Shown: piece by piece, positions 33,685 through 42,800 of the stretch
Numbering within the stretch: position 1 is the stretch's first letter
How the letters are laid out: each line of letters starts with the position of its first letter
Source of the DNA: Thermaerobacter subterraneus DSM 13965
GTDB lineage: Bacteria > Bacillota > Sulfobacillia > Thermaerobacterales > Thermaerobacteraceae
Reading direction: 5' to 3'
Length of the DNA: 64,000 nucleotides
NCBI RefSeq assembly: GCF_000183545.2
Contig: NZ_JH976535.1
Coordinates: forward strand, 2,109,837-2,173,836
The notes under the pieces: generated by a model
What the model saw: the letters and a program-made list of their open reading frames with translations, nothing else
Databases searched by the model: none
What the model was told of the DNA's origin: nothing
Position numbers and translations under genes: made by a program

Positions 33685-34305
33685 CTACCGGCCCAGGCGC
33701 TCTTCCACTGCCGCCGTGCCGGCCGCCGCCAGCTGCTCCACCCTGCCCCACACGGCCGGCAGGTGACGGTAGAGCCAGCGGTAGACCCGGTAATCCCGCA
33801 GCACGCCGGCGACGAAGTGGCGGGTCTCCGGAAAGGGGATCTCGCCCGGCCCCTGGGCGGGGTGCCAGTGGCCCCGCGCCATCCAGTCCGCCACCGTTCC
33901 CTCCCCACCGTTGTAGGCGGCCAGGGCGGCCACGGGATCCCCGCCGAACCTGTCCAGCAGGTATGCCAGGTACCAGCACCCGAGGCGAAGGTTGACCTCC
34001 GGCTCGAAGAGCCGGTCCGGGTGGAATCCCTCGATTCCCAGGCGGGAGGCCGCCCACGCGCCCGTCTCGGGCATGAGCTGCATCAGGCCGCGGGCGCCCC
34101 GGCTGGACACGGCGCGGGGCTCGAAACCGCTCTCCCGCCGGATCACCGCCGCCACCAGCAAGGGGTCCAGCCCGCACGCCCGGGCTTCCCGCTGAATCAA
34201 CGCCGCCATCGGCACGGGATAGGCCGCGTACAGGACGGCCATGGCGACCAGCGCGGCGACGGCCAGGGTCGTACCCCACCCCAGCCAGCGCACCATGTTC
34301 AGCAC
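33685..34305 (-). CDS. Soluble lytic transglycosylase-like protein (SLT domain)
   Basis: 206 residues; cleaves peptidoglycan glycan strands with anhydro-muramic acid formation. GTG at 34305 follows GGAGGGAGG by 6 nt. An N-terminal membrane anchor (residues 8-28) precedes the SLT domain: IQREARACGLDPLLVAAVIRRESGF with catalytic Glu, GLMQLMPETG, NLRLGCWYLAYLL and ALAAYNGGEG. Its start overlaps the coaE stop by 7 bp, so it is the last gene of a small gene-coaE-slt operon, as in many clostridia. Confidence 0.9.
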   Translation of the reverse strand: MLNMVRWLGWGTTLAVAALVAMAVLYAAYPVPMAALIQREARACGLDPLLVAAVIRRESGFEPRAVSSRGARGLMQLMPETGAWAASRLGIEGFHPDRLFEPEVNLRLGCWYLAYLLDRFGGDPVAALAAYNGGEGTVADWMARGHWHPAQGPGEIPFPETRHFVAGVLRDYRVYRWLYRHLPAVWGRVEQLAAAGTAAVEERLGR

Positions 34306-35036
34306 CCGCTGCCTCCCTCCGCACCGGTACGGCGACCGGAACCCGCCCGGTCCTCCGGACGGTCGCCGGGCCTGGAGCCCTGCCAGGTCGCGGAGCCCTC
34401 TTCACGCAACACGTGCCGGCGCCACGCTGCCTCCACCTGGCGGCGGGTCGCCTCCAGGTCGCCGCCGTTGTCGATCACCACATGAGCCCGGGCCGCCTTC
34501 TCCTCCAAGGGCATCTGCGCCGCCATGCGCCGTTCCAGCTCTTCCGGGGAGAGGTCGGGGTCCCGCTGCCGCAGGCGCTGAAGGCGCACGCCGCGCGGGG
34601 CGGTGACGACCCAGATCTGGTCGACCAGCTTCTCGGCCCCGACCTCGAAGAGCAGGGGCACGTCCCACACCACCGCCGGATGGCGTCCTGCCGCCATCAG
34701 GGCGCCGATGCGATCCCACGTGCGCTTGCGAACGGCGGGATGAACGATGCCCTCCAGCGCCTTGCGCGCCGCATCATCGCCGAAGACCCGGCGTCCCAGG
34801 GCCCGCCGGTCCAGGGTGCCGTCAGGACGCAGGATACCGGGGCCGAAGGCTTCCACCAGCCTGGCCAGGGCCGGCTCGCCGGGTTCGACTACCTCGCGGG
34901 CGATGGCGTCGGCGTCCACCACGGCGGCACCCAGGGACGCCAGCATGGCTGCCACGGAACTCTTGCCGCTCCCGATGCCGCCCGTCAGACCGATCAGCAG
35001 GGGCCGGCGGGCGGCGCGGGCGCCGCCGCCCGGCAT
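34299..35036 (-). CDS. coaE: Dephospho-CoA kinase
   Basis: 245 residues; last step of coenzyme A synthesis, phosphorylating the 3'-OH of dephospho-CoA. The P-loop is GLTGGIGSGKS (about residues 16-26), followed by VVDADAIAREV, GILRPDGTLDRRALGRRVF, HPAVRKR and DVPLLFEVG. The last 30 residues (GSRPGDRPEDRAGSGRR) are an unusual charged tail. ATG at 35036 overlaps the stop of the upstream 66-codon gene (TGATG), indicating translational coupling; the end overlaps slt. Confidence 0.95.
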   Translation of the reverse strand: MPGGGARAARRPLLIGLTGGIGSGKSSVAAMLASLGAAVVDADAIAREVVEPGEPALARLVEAFGPGILRPDGTLDRRALGRRVFGDDAARKALEGIVHPAVRKRTWDRIGALMAAGRHPAVVWDVPLLFEVGAEKLVDQIWVVTAPRGVRLQRLRQRDPDLSPEELERRMAAQMPLEEKAARAHVVIDNGGDLEATRRQVEAAWRRHVLREEGSATWQGSRPGDRPEDRAGSGRRTGAEGGSGC

Positions 35037-35236
35037 CACAGGTCGACCCGCCGGCCGCCCAGTTTCTCCAGAGAGCTCTCCCGCAACGGCTTTTCGGAGC
35101 TGATGGTCAGCCGCCAGCGGCCGCCCTCCAGGGGCTTGATGGCCAGTTCCCCCGTCACGCCCAGGTTCTGGCGCAGGCGCTGGACCGCCGCCTCCAGCTT
35201 CTTCTCGTCTTCGAATTCCAGGGCCACCACCATCAT
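35036..35236 (-). CDS. Small conserved-looking protein, 66 residues
   Basis: Not recognised. ATG at 35236 follows GGGAGGGAGG. The sequence reads as a compact alpha/beta protein: VVALEFEDEKKLEAAVQRLR (strand then charged helix), GELAIKPLEGGRWRLTISS (two strands) and a final helix ESSLEKLGG. Unlike antisense frames it has a balanced composition with many Glu/Lys/Arg. It is translationally coupled to coaE by a TGATG overlap, which suggests a real gene. Function unknown. Confidence 0.8.
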   Translation of the reverse strand: MMVVALEFEDEKKLEAAVQRLRQNLGVTGELAIKPLEGGRWRLTISSEKPLRESSLEKLGGRRVDL

Positions 35237-35455
35237 GGGGCCTCCCTCCCATCCCCGCCCGGGCGATGCCCGGCGGCCGCCACGATGATCCCGCCCGGAT
35301 TATACCGCCTGCCGGGGCCGGCGGCGAAAGCCGGATGCCAGGCCCCATGCCGGCAGCTGCCGCCGCCGGGCGCCTGCACTGAACGGACGCGAGCACCCGC
35401 TTCCTGCCTGGCCGGAGACGCCTTCCTGCCGGATGCCGATATTTTTCCTATTCTG

Positions 35456-35517
35456 TTGAACCCATGCCCGATGACCATGGATTCAATAATGCCACGTAAA
35501 TAGCGACTTTTTATAAT
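35456..35517 (+). promoter_or_regulatory. Promoter region of the first SleB-type gene with inverted repeat
   Basis: TATAAT at 35512-35517 lies 58 bp before the ATG in an AT-rich island, within the 333-bp divergent gap 35237-35569. Upstream an inverted repeat, TTGAACCCATG (35456-35466) and CATGGATTCAA (35476-35486), has 10 of 11 matched positions. No good -35 sits 17 bp before TATAAT. The segment around TATAAT resembles that upstream of the second hydrolase gene. Confidence 0.55.
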
Positions 35518-35569
35518 TTCAACGACAACCGTAGATATAAGTCCCTTTCGGAAGCAAGGAGGGAATGAA

Positions 35570-36436
35570 ATGCGGGCTACAGCGATGGAGCAGGCTACCC
35601 CGCCGGCCCGAAGCTTGACCGGCCGGGGCGGCCGGAGCCGGCGCCCGGGGCTGCCCCTGGTGGGTGCGGCCCTGGCGCTGGCCTTCGTGCTGTCCGGGCC
35701 GGCGGCGGCCCTGGCCATCGCCGCGAAGCCCTCGGAACAGGGCGGTGTCGCCGGGGCGGCAGGGTCCGGTCCGGTGGCCGTGACGGCGAAGGCAAGCCTG
35801 GCCGGGGCCGAGGACGAGAAGAGCGCCACCACGGGTGGCCTGGTGGCAGCGGTCCAGCAGGCCGAGCAGCGGGCCGCGGACCGGGCCGAGAAGGCCGGTG
35901 GGCGGAAGAACCCGGCCGGCTCGCCGGACCGGGCCGGCGCGGCAGGCGGTGACGAGCGCCAGGAGGCGGCGGCAGCCGGCTCGGCCCGGGAGCGCGGGCG
36001 CGCTGCCGGCCCGGCGCGTACGCCTGGTACCGGGCAGGCCGGTCTGCGGGCCCAGGCGCGGGAGCGCGCCATGCACCTGACTCCCCGGGAACTGCGGCTT
36101 CTGGCCCAGATGATCGAGGCGGAGGCCGGCGCGGAGCCCTACGAGGGCAAGGTGGCGGTGGGCGCCGTGATCCTGAACCGGGTGCGCAGCCCCCTGTTCC
36201 CGGACACGGTCGAGGAGGTCATCTTCCAGCCCTGGCAGTTCGAGCCCGTCCTCAACGGCTGGTTCTGGCGGGAGCCCAGCGCCGCTTCCTGGCGCGCCGC
36301 TCGCGATGCCGCCCGGGGTCTGGACCCCACCGGCGGAGCCCTTTACTTCTGGAACCCGGCCAAGTCCGGGTACCAGCCCCACCTGGAGTCCCGCCCCAGC
36401 GCCGGCTGGATCGGCAATCACCGCTTCGCCTACTGA
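35570..36436 (+). CDS. Cell-wall hydrolase, SleB/CwlJ-type (Hydrolase_2)
   Basis: 288 residues. ATG at 35570 follows GGAGGGAATGAA. A signal peptide or anchor (residues 28-50) leads to a 115-residue low-complexity Ala/Gly/Arg linker, then the Hydrolase_2 domain (about 165-288): ELRLLAQMIEAEAGAEPYEG with the catalytic Glu, VAVGAVILNRVRSPLFPDTV, WQFEPVLNG, GALYFWNP and the end SAGWIGNHRFAY. SleB-type enzymes are lytic transglycosylases of the spore cortex. No peptidoglycan-binding domain is visible. A paralogue with LysM domains follows, sharing over 70% of the catalytic domain by eye. Confidence 0.9.
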   Translation: MRATAMEQATPPARSLTGRGGRSRRPGLPLVGAALALAFVLSGPAAALAIAAKPSEQGGVAGAAGSGPVAVTAKASLAGAEDEKSATTGGLVAAVQQAEQRAADRAEKAGGRKNPAGSPDRAGAAGGDERQEAAAAGSARERGRAAGPARTPGTGQAGLRAQARERAMHLTPRELRLLAQMIEAEAGAEPYEGKVAVGAVILNRVRSPLFPDTVEEVIFQPWQFEPVLNGWFWREPSAASWRAARDAARGLDPTGGALYFWNPAKSGYQPHLESRPSAGWIGNHRFAY

Positions 36437-36450
36437 GGTTGGAGTTCGTT

Positions 36451-36484
36451 CCGGACCTCGCGAGCCAGCCCTCGCGAGGTCCGG
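36451..36484 (+). terminator. Stem-loop after the first SleB-type gene
   Basis: CCGGACCTCGCGAG (36451-36464) pairs perfectly with CTCGCGAGGTCCGG (36471-36484) around CCAGCC. No T-run follows. It begins 15 bp after the stop and precedes a second, stronger terminator. Confidence 0.6.
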
Positions 36485-36562
36485 AGTGGCTGTTGCAACG
36501 CGAGGTCCTGACCTGGCTATTGCGAGCGGTGGCTCCTTCTCGATCCCACGCGATGGCTCCAC

Positions 36563-36603
36563 CCGGGGGCGGGCGCCGTGACCGGCGCCCGCCCCCGGTT
36601 TTT
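36563..36603 (+). terminator. Strong terminator between the two SleB-type genes
   Basis: CCGGGGGCGGGCGCCG (36563-36578) pairs with CGGCGCCCGCCCCCGG (36583-36598) and is followed by TTTTT (36599-36603). It separates the transcription of the two hydrolase genes. Confidence 0.9.
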
Positions 36604-36678
36604 ACCAATCCCTTGCCATTTATCCCTCCCGGCTCTACAGGAAACATTTTGCTAATGCCTGCGAATATTGCAGTTTTC

Positions 36679-36684
36679 TATAAT
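36679..36684 (+). promoter_or_regulatory. Candidate -10 element of the LysM-SleB gene
   Basis: TATAAT at 36679-36684, 48 bp before the start codon's ribosome-binding region, in an AT-rich patch (36650-36710). The flanking AGTTTTCTATAATTCG resembles GACTTTTTATAATTTC before the first paralogue. A canonical -35 is not seen, so an alternative sigma factor is possible. Confidence 0.5.
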
Positions 36685-36731
36685 TCGTTTCGTCCATGTT
36701 ACATCCAGATTTCGTCCGGGGAGGGAGACGC

Positions 36732-37595
36732 ATGGCGAATTGTCGGTGGCGGCGCGCGCTGGCCGGCCTGCTGGCCGGGGTGAGCCTGTCCGTCCTGGCC
36801 GTGATGGGCAGCACGGTCCCGGCGGCGGCCTCCGGGGGCGGTCCGGCCTTCGTCACCCATTACGTCCAGCGCGGCGAGACCATCTGGAAGATCAGCCGCA
36901 AGTACGGGGTTCCGATGGACGACATCGTGCAGCTGAACCGCCTGCCGTCGGCCAGCGTGGTCTGGGCCGGCACCTACCTGGCGATCCCCAGGATCGACCG
37001 CTACGACATCTACACCGTGCGGCGGGGCGATACCCTGTTCAAGATCGCCGCCGCCTACGGGCTGGCGGCCGCCGAGCTGCAGCGAGCCAACGCCCTGGCC
37101 GGTGACCTGATCCTGCCCGGACAGCGGCTGATCGTGCCCCTGGGTGGTGCGACGGGCGCGCCCTCGGGCGGGACTGCCGCGGCGGCACCCGCGCCGGCTC
37201 CCTCCCGGTCGCAGGCAGGCGGGCAGGGGGTGCGCGCGACCGACTATGAACTGCGCCTGCTGGCCCAGATGGTCGAGGCCGAGGCGGCCGGCGAGCCCTA
37301 CGTGGGCAAGGTGGCCGTGGCGGCCGTGATCCTCAACCGGGTGAAGAGCCCGCTGTTCCCCGATACCGTGGCGGGCGTGCTGTTCGAGCCGTACCAGTTC
37401 GAGCCGGTGCTGAACGGGACCTTCTGGCAGGAACCCAGCGCCGAGTCCTGGCAGGCGGCCATCGACGCGGTCAACGGCTGGGATCCCACGGGCGGCGCCC
37501 TCTACTTCTGGAATCCCGTCAAGTCGGGCTACCAGCCCTTCCTGGAGAGCCGGCCCAGCGCGGGCTGGATCGGCAACCACCGGTTCGCCTACTGA
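36732..37595 (+). CDS. LysM-domain SleB/CwlJ-type cell-wall hydrolase
   Basis: 287 residues. ATG at 36732 follows GGGGAGGGAGACGC. A signal peptide (residues 8-34, cleavage likely after AAAS) is followed by two LysM domains (HYVQRGETIWKISRKYGVPM, about 42-86, and YTVRRGDTLFKIAAAYGLAA, about 92-137), an Ala/Pro linker and the Hydrolase_2 domain (170-287): LRLLAQMVEAEAAGEPYVG, VAAVILNRVKSPLFPD, YQFEPVLNG, SAGWIGNHRFAY. It is secreted and would bind peptidoglycan through LysM. It is a tandem paralogue of the preceding gene with its own promoter region. Confidence 0.93.
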   Translation: MANCRWRRALAGLLAGVSLSVLAVMGSTVPAAASGGGPAFVTHYVQRGETIWKISRKYGVPMDDIVQLNRLPSASVVWAGTYLAIPRIDRYDIYTVRRGDTLFKIAAAYGLAAAELQRANALAGDLILPGQRLIVPLGGATGAPSGGTAAAAPAPAPSRSQAGGQGVRATDYELRLLAQMVEAEAAGEPYVGKVAVAAVILNRVKSPLFPDTVAGVLFEPYQFEPVLNGTFWQEPSAESWQAAIDAVNGWDPTGGALYFWNPVKSGYQPFLESRPSAGWIGNHRFAY

Positions 37596-37744
37596 GGTTC
37601 CCTTCCGGCGGTGCCGGCCGGCGCCGGCCCTGGCGGCGGCACCATCCCGCACGGGCCCGGGGCGACGGGCGGGGTGGACGCCGGGATTGACGATGCAGGA
37701 CTCCATCGGGCACGGTCCCCGGCCGCCGGCCGGGGACCGAAGGC

Positions 37745-37773
37745 AGGGGCGGGGACTCAGGGTCCCCGCCCCT
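37745..37773 (+). terminator. Stem-loop after the LysM-SleB gene
   Basis: AGGGGCGGGGAC (37745-37756) pairs perfectly with GTCCCCGCCCCT (37762-37773) around TCAGG, followed by GGCCTTG. It is 150 bp after the stop. The rest of the 584-bp gap 37596-38179 shows a TATAGT at 37924 without a matching -35, and no other assignable element. Confidence 0.6.
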
Positions 37774-38179
37774 GGCCTTGCTCCGGCAGGTTCCAGGCCG
37801 TTGGCTGCGCGGCCGGTGGCGAAGGCCTTCCGCTCCCCCGCCGGTCTGCGCGCCCCTGCGGGCGCCCCTTGTCCCGCCCCATTGCCTTCCACGATTGGAC
37901 CGGCCTCCAGTCGGCCACGCTAGTATAGTCCAACCCCGGCCACCGGCCGCAGCGGGAACTGCCCGGGACCGGGCCGCCGCAGGGTCACGCCGGCCGCCGT
38001 CCCCGGTGGGGACGGCCCACCCCGGGCCGGCGGGTTGCCAGGCGGCGGTCCGTACGGACCCTGACCCGGGCCGGTTCCCGGCACAGATTCGACCTGCGCC
38101 ATGGAGTGCCGCCCCCTGCGGTGCCGGCGATGGGGGCGGGAACCCGAGACGGGGTGGACCGGCAAAGGAGCGGGAAGCG

Positions 38180-38665
38180 ATGACAGGACCAGATGGCAGG
38201 CCGCGCCCCGGTGAAGGTCGCGGTGCTCCGGCAAACCAGGGAGGGAGCCAGGGCGGGGCCCTGCACCCGGGCGACCCGGAGGGCGCGGCCAGCGGGCCGG
38301 CCCGGGTGAGGCCGGACGGCCGCCGCGGCCGCCCGGTTCAACCGGAAGCGGGGGCCCCTGAGCGCGACGACCTGACCGCTGCCGGCGCACCGGCCTCCTT
38401 CACCGACGACGACCGCTGGATCGACGAGCTGGAGGACCTGGCGGACAGCCAAGCCCGTGCCATGGGCATCCGGCCCCAGGTGGAATTCGAGGTGCCGGGC
38501 TTGCGGGTGACCGCGGACATCGGCGGGGAGGAACCCGGCCGCACCGCGTACGGCGCGCCGGAAGCGACCCGGCCGGCACCCGGCGAGGGCGGGCCCGCCA
38601 CGCCGCCCGGTGCCGCCCGCCGCCCCGGCACCCGCCACGGCGGTGCGCCAGGACCCCGGAGATAG
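38180..38665 (+). CDS. Hypothetical low-complexity protein with a short acidic core
   Basis: 161 residues. ATG at 38180 follows AAAGGAGCGGGAAGCG. Residues 1-70 and 120-161 are Gly/Pro/Arg-rich and probably disordered. The middle has a more protein-like segment, FTDDDRWIDELEDLADSQAR, followed by VEFEVPGLRVTADIGG, which could be a helix plus two strands. No signal peptide. It has no recognised family and closes the plus-strand block that separates mutM from coaE. It may not be expressed. Confidence 0.45.
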   Translation: MTGPDGRPRPGEGRGAPANQGGSQGGALHPGDPEGAASGPARVRPDGRRGRPVQPEAGAPERDDLTAAGAPASFTDDDRWIDELEDLADSQARAMGIRPQVEFEVPGLRVTADIGGEEPGRTAYGAPEATRPAPGEGGPATPPGAARRPGTRHGGAPGPRR

Positions 38666-38732
38666 ATCCCGGGGCCCGTCCCGCGGTTCCGATGGAGCAG
38701 GCGGCAGGGAGCCGGTTGCCAAGCCGGCGGGC

Positions 38733-39800
38733 TCAGCTTGCCGAGCCGCGCGGGACCGGGCACCACCCGGGTCCGCTCGGCTGGCAGCGAGGGCAGTAGT
38801 GGCTGGTGCGGCCGGCCAGGCGCAAGGCTGCCACGGGGGTGCCGCAGCGGGGGCAGGGGAGGCCCTCCCGGTCGTAGACCGCCAGCCGGCGGCCAAACCG
38901 GCCTTCCCGCCCCAGCCCGTCGCGGTAATCGGAGAAGGTGGTGCCACCGGCCGCCACGGCCTCCCGCAGCACGCTGCGGATGGCCCGGGCCAGGCGCGCC
39001 ACCTCCTGGCCCGTCAGGGATCCTGCCGGCCGGGCCGGGTGGATGCGGGCGCGGAAGAGGGCCTCGTCGGCGTAGATGTTGCCGAGCCCCGCCACCACCC
39101 GCTGATCCAGGAGCACGGCCTTGATGGGCGCCCGGCGCCCGGCCAGGCGCCGGCCCAGTTCGGCGGCGCCGAAGCGGCGGCTGAGGGGTTCAGGCCCAAG
39201 GGTGTAGAGGCCTTGCAGGCCGGTTCCTCCGTGGGGTCCCTCCGGGACCGTGCCCCCCGCCCGGCGCTTTGCCGGCCGGCCGCGGGCGCGGGCCAGGGGG
39301 TTGTCCGGCAGCAGGTACAGCCGGCCGAAGCGGCGCACGTCGGAGAAACGCAGTTCCTCCCACGACCGACCCGGACCGGGCTCAAGCTCGAACACCACGT
39401 GGGTGTGAGGCGGCCGCGGCTCGCCCCGCCGCGCCAGGGTAAGCCGGCCGGTCATGCGCAGGTGGATCGCCAGCCACAGCCGCCCGCCACCCGGCCCGGC
39501 CGGACGAACCCGCCTCCCGGCCGGTTCGTCCGGGAGCACGGGCGCGGTGTTGAGCCCGGACCCGGCCGCAGGATCCCCCGCCGCCCGGTGCAGCTCAATG
39601 AGCAGGTACTTGCCCCGGCGGGCAAAGCGGCCCAAACGGGTTCCCTCCAGAACGGCCCGAAAGGCCTCCGGCCCGATGGCCTCCCCCCCGGCACCGCACA
39701 CCACCTCGGGCCGCAGGACGTGGACCCGGGTGATCCGGGCGCCGGCCAGATGGCGTTCCAGGTCGCGCCGGATGGTCTCCACCTCGGGCAGTTCAGGCAC
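38733..39800 (-). CDS. mutM: Formamidopyrimidine-DNA glycosylase (Fpg/MutM)
   Basis: 355 residues against about 275 usual; excises 8-oxoguanine and FapyG and nicks the site. GTG at 39800 gives the required N-terminus PELPEVET, where the proline is the nucleophile; the start overlaps the polA stop by 8 bp. Other motifs: HLRMTGRL, the H2TH region with IKAVLLDQRVVAGLGNIYADEA, SDYRDGLGREGRFG, and a zinc finger CPRC...CPRC at the end. Extra length comes from two low-complexity loops (about residues 75-100 and 180-215). The first loop holds two copies, in opposite orientation, of the recurrent 9-mer GGACGAACC. Confidence 0.95.
   Translation of the reverse strand: MPELPEVETIRRDLERHLAGARITRVHVLRPEVVCGAGGEAIGPEAFRAVLEGTRLGRFARRGKYLLIELHRAAGDPAAGSGLNTAPVLPDEPAGRRVRPAGPGGGRLWLAIHLRMTGRLTLARRGEPRPPHTHVVFELEPGPGRSWEELRFSDVRRFGRLYLLPDNPLARARGRPAKRRAGGTVPEGPHGGTGLQGLYTLGPEPLSRRFGAAELGRRLAGRRAPIKAVLLDQRVVAGLGNIYADEALFRARIHPARPAGSLTGQEVARLARAIRSVLREAVAAGGTTFSDYRDGLGREGRFGRRLAVYDREGLPCPRCGTPVAALRLAGRTSHYCPRCQPSGPGWCPVPRGSAS
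39502..39531. repeat. Inverted pair of the recurrent 9-mer GGACGAACC inside mutM
   Basis: GGACGAACC (39502-39510) and its complement GGTTCGTCC (39523-39531) are 12 bp apart and could pair. They fall in a low-complexity loop of the MutM coding sequence. They are two of about 19 exact copies seen across the window. Confidence 0.7.
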
Positions 39801-42800
39801 CGGCGTCCACGGCCTCCATCTCGTACCAGTTGGCACCGGATTTGACCTCGACCACCAAGGGGACGTCGAGGCGGAAGGCGCCTTCCATCTCCCGGCGCAG
39901 CAGGGCGGCCACGGCCGCCACCTCCGCGTCGGGGGCTTCCACCAGCAGCTCGTCGTGGACCTGCAGCACGATGCGGGCCCGCAGCCCCTCTTCCGCCAGG
40001 GCCCGGTGGACGCGGATCATGGCCAGCTTCATGATGTCGGCGGCGGTGCCCTGGATGGGCGTGTTGATCGCCACCCGCTCGGCGTTCTGCCGGATGTGGA
40101 AGACCCGGTGCCGGATCTCGGGCACCGGCCGCCGCCGCCCGAGCAGCGTGGTCACCTCGCCCTGCTGGCGCGCCCGCCGCACCGTCTCCTCCATGTACCG
40201 CTTCACGCCGGGATACCGCTCGAAATAGCGTTCCATGAAGCGGCGGGCGTCGGCGCGGTCGATGCGCAGGGCGCGGGCCAGCCCGAAGTCCGTCTGGCCG
40301 TAGGCCAGGCCGAAGTTCACCGCCTTGGCCACCCGCCGCTGCTCGGGGGTCACCTGCTCCAGGGGCACCCCGAAGATCTCGCTGGCCGTCCGGGCGTGGA
40401 CGTCCTGCCCCTGGGCGAAGGCCTCCACCAGGCCGGGGTCGCCGCTGTAGTGGGCCAGGACCCGCAGCTCGATCTGGGAGTAGTCGGCGGCCACCAGCCG
40501 GTGTCCCGGCGGCGCCACGAAGGCGCGGCGCAGGGAGCGGCCGGGTTCGTCCCGGATGGGGATGTTCTGCAGGTTGGGCTGGGTGCTGGAGAGCCGGCCC
40601 GTGGCCGCCACCGTCTGCTGGAAGGTGGTGTGGATGCGGCCGTCGGGGCCGATGTGCTCGGCCAGCCCGTCCACGTAGGTGCCCTGCAGCTTGACCAGCG
40701 ACCGGTATTCCAGCACCAGCTCGGCGATGGGGTGGCGGGCCGCCAGGGTCTCCAGGACCTCGGCGTCGGTGGAATAGCCCGTCTTCGTCTTCTTCACCAC
40801 GGGCAGGCCCAGCCGTTCGAACAGGATCTGGCCCAGCTGCTGGGTCGAGTTGATGTTGAAGGTCTGCCCCGCCAGCTCGTAGATCTGCTCGGCCAGTTCC
40901 TGGCTGCGCCGGGTGAAGAGCCGGCCCAGCTCCTCCAGCTGGCGCCGGTCGACGGCGATGCCCGCCTCTTCCATGGCGGCCAGCACCGGCACCAGGGGCA
41001 GCTCGATCTCCCGGTAGACCCGCTCCAGCCCCCGAGCCGCCAGCTCGGCTTCCACGGCAGGGCGGAGCCGGGCGCACAGGGCCGCATCCCGACCCAGCAG
41101 GGAGGAGGTGCATACGGCGGGGTCGCCGGGGCGGTCGGCGGGTCCCTCCTCCAGGTCCCAGCCGAAGAACTGGCGGGCGGTGTCCACCAGGTGGTAACGG
41201 TTGCGTACCGGGTCCAGCAGGTAGGCGGCCAGCTTGAGATCCGTCACCGGTGCCGGAAGAACGGGCCGGACGTGCCGGACGTGCCGGCCCGCCCGGGCGG
41301 GCGGTCCTTCACCCTCCGGGCTCTGGGCGGTCTGGGCGGCAGGATCCGGGTCCTCCCCTGCCGCGCCCGCCCGGCGGAGCAGCCACCGGTACAGGGGCTT
41401 GAGGTCGAAGCCGGCCAGCGGCCGGCCGGACAGCGCCTCCCGGACGCGACCGGCCGCGTCCCCGGCGGCGTCCTCCGGCTCTCCCGCCAGCCAGGCGCCC
41501 ACCCTGCCCGCTGCGGCCAGGCCGAGCCCCGCCAGCACGGCACCGGCACCCCCCTGGGGACCTTCCGCCTCCCCCAGCCAGGCGGCGACCACCGCCACGT
41601 CACCGCCGGCCGCGGTCGCATCGGTTTCGCCCGGGTCCGGAGAACCCTGGGCAGTACCGGCGGCAAGGCGGCCCAGGGCCTCATCGAGCCAGGCGGCCAC
41701 GTCCCCGGCAGACAGCGGCTCGACCTGAACAGGCAGACCCGCTCCTTCTTCCCTGGATCCTTCTTGCCTGCCCCCCTCTCTCCGGGCTCCTGCTGCCCCG
41801 ACCTCGTCCTCCCCGGCTCCCACGCCCTCCTGGGCCACGGTGGCCGTCCCCGGCGCACCGGCAGCGCCACCTGCACCTTCACCGGGCGGTTCCGCGGCCT
41901 CCTGTCCCGCCTGGGGCGTGCGCTGGGCCAGGCCCAGGCGGTCGAGCAGGCTGCGGAACTCCAAGCGCAAGAGCAGGGGCCGCAAGAGCCCGGCATCGGC
42001 AGGCCGGCGGCACCAGCGCTGGGGGTCGAAGTCCACGGGCGCGTCGGTGCGGATCCGGGCCAGATCCCGGCTCAGGCGGGCCTGATCGGCGTACTCTTGC
42101 AGCGCCTGGGGCAGCTTCTTGCCCCCGGCCGCCTCGGGGTTGGCCAGCACGGACTCCAGATCGCCCAGCTGCTGGATCAGCTTGAGGGCGGTCTTCTCGC
42201 CGATGCCCGGCACGCCGGGGATGTTGTCCGACGGGTCGCCCATCAGCGCCTTGACGTCCAGGTACTGGGCCGGGTCGATCCCCATCTCCTCCCGGATCCG
42301 GGCGGCGTCATAGCGATGCACGTCGCTGATGCCTCGCCGGGTGAGGAGCACCTCGATGCCGTCGCCCACCAGCTGTAGCACATCCCGGTCGCCGGTCACC
42401 AGCAGCACCCTGCCCACACCCGCCTCTCGGGCGCGGCGGGCCAGGGTGCCCAGGAGGTCGTCGGCCTCGTAGCCGTCGTGTTCCACCATGGGGATCCCCA
42501 GGGCGGCCAGGATCTCCTTGACCACCGGGAACTGGCTGCGCAGGTCGTCGGGGGTTTCGGGCCGGTGGCCCTTGTACGCGGCATATCGCTCGACCCGGAA
42601 GGCGGGCAGCCCCCGGTCGAAGGCCACCACCGCGTACCGCGGCCGCTCCTCCTCAAGGAGGCGGAGCAGCATGGTGAGAAAGCCGTAGACGGCGTTGGTG
42701 GGCAGGCCGTCGGCCGTGGTCAGGGGAGGCAGGGCGAAGAAGGCCCGGTACATCAGGCTGTGCCCGTCGATCAGGACCAGCTTATCTTCGAGTTGCGCCG

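Noticed and set aside
35570-38665. The SleB block as a mobile element
   Set aside because: No transposase, integrase, terminal inverted repeats or target duplications were seen. An ordinary duplication or rearrangement is enough.
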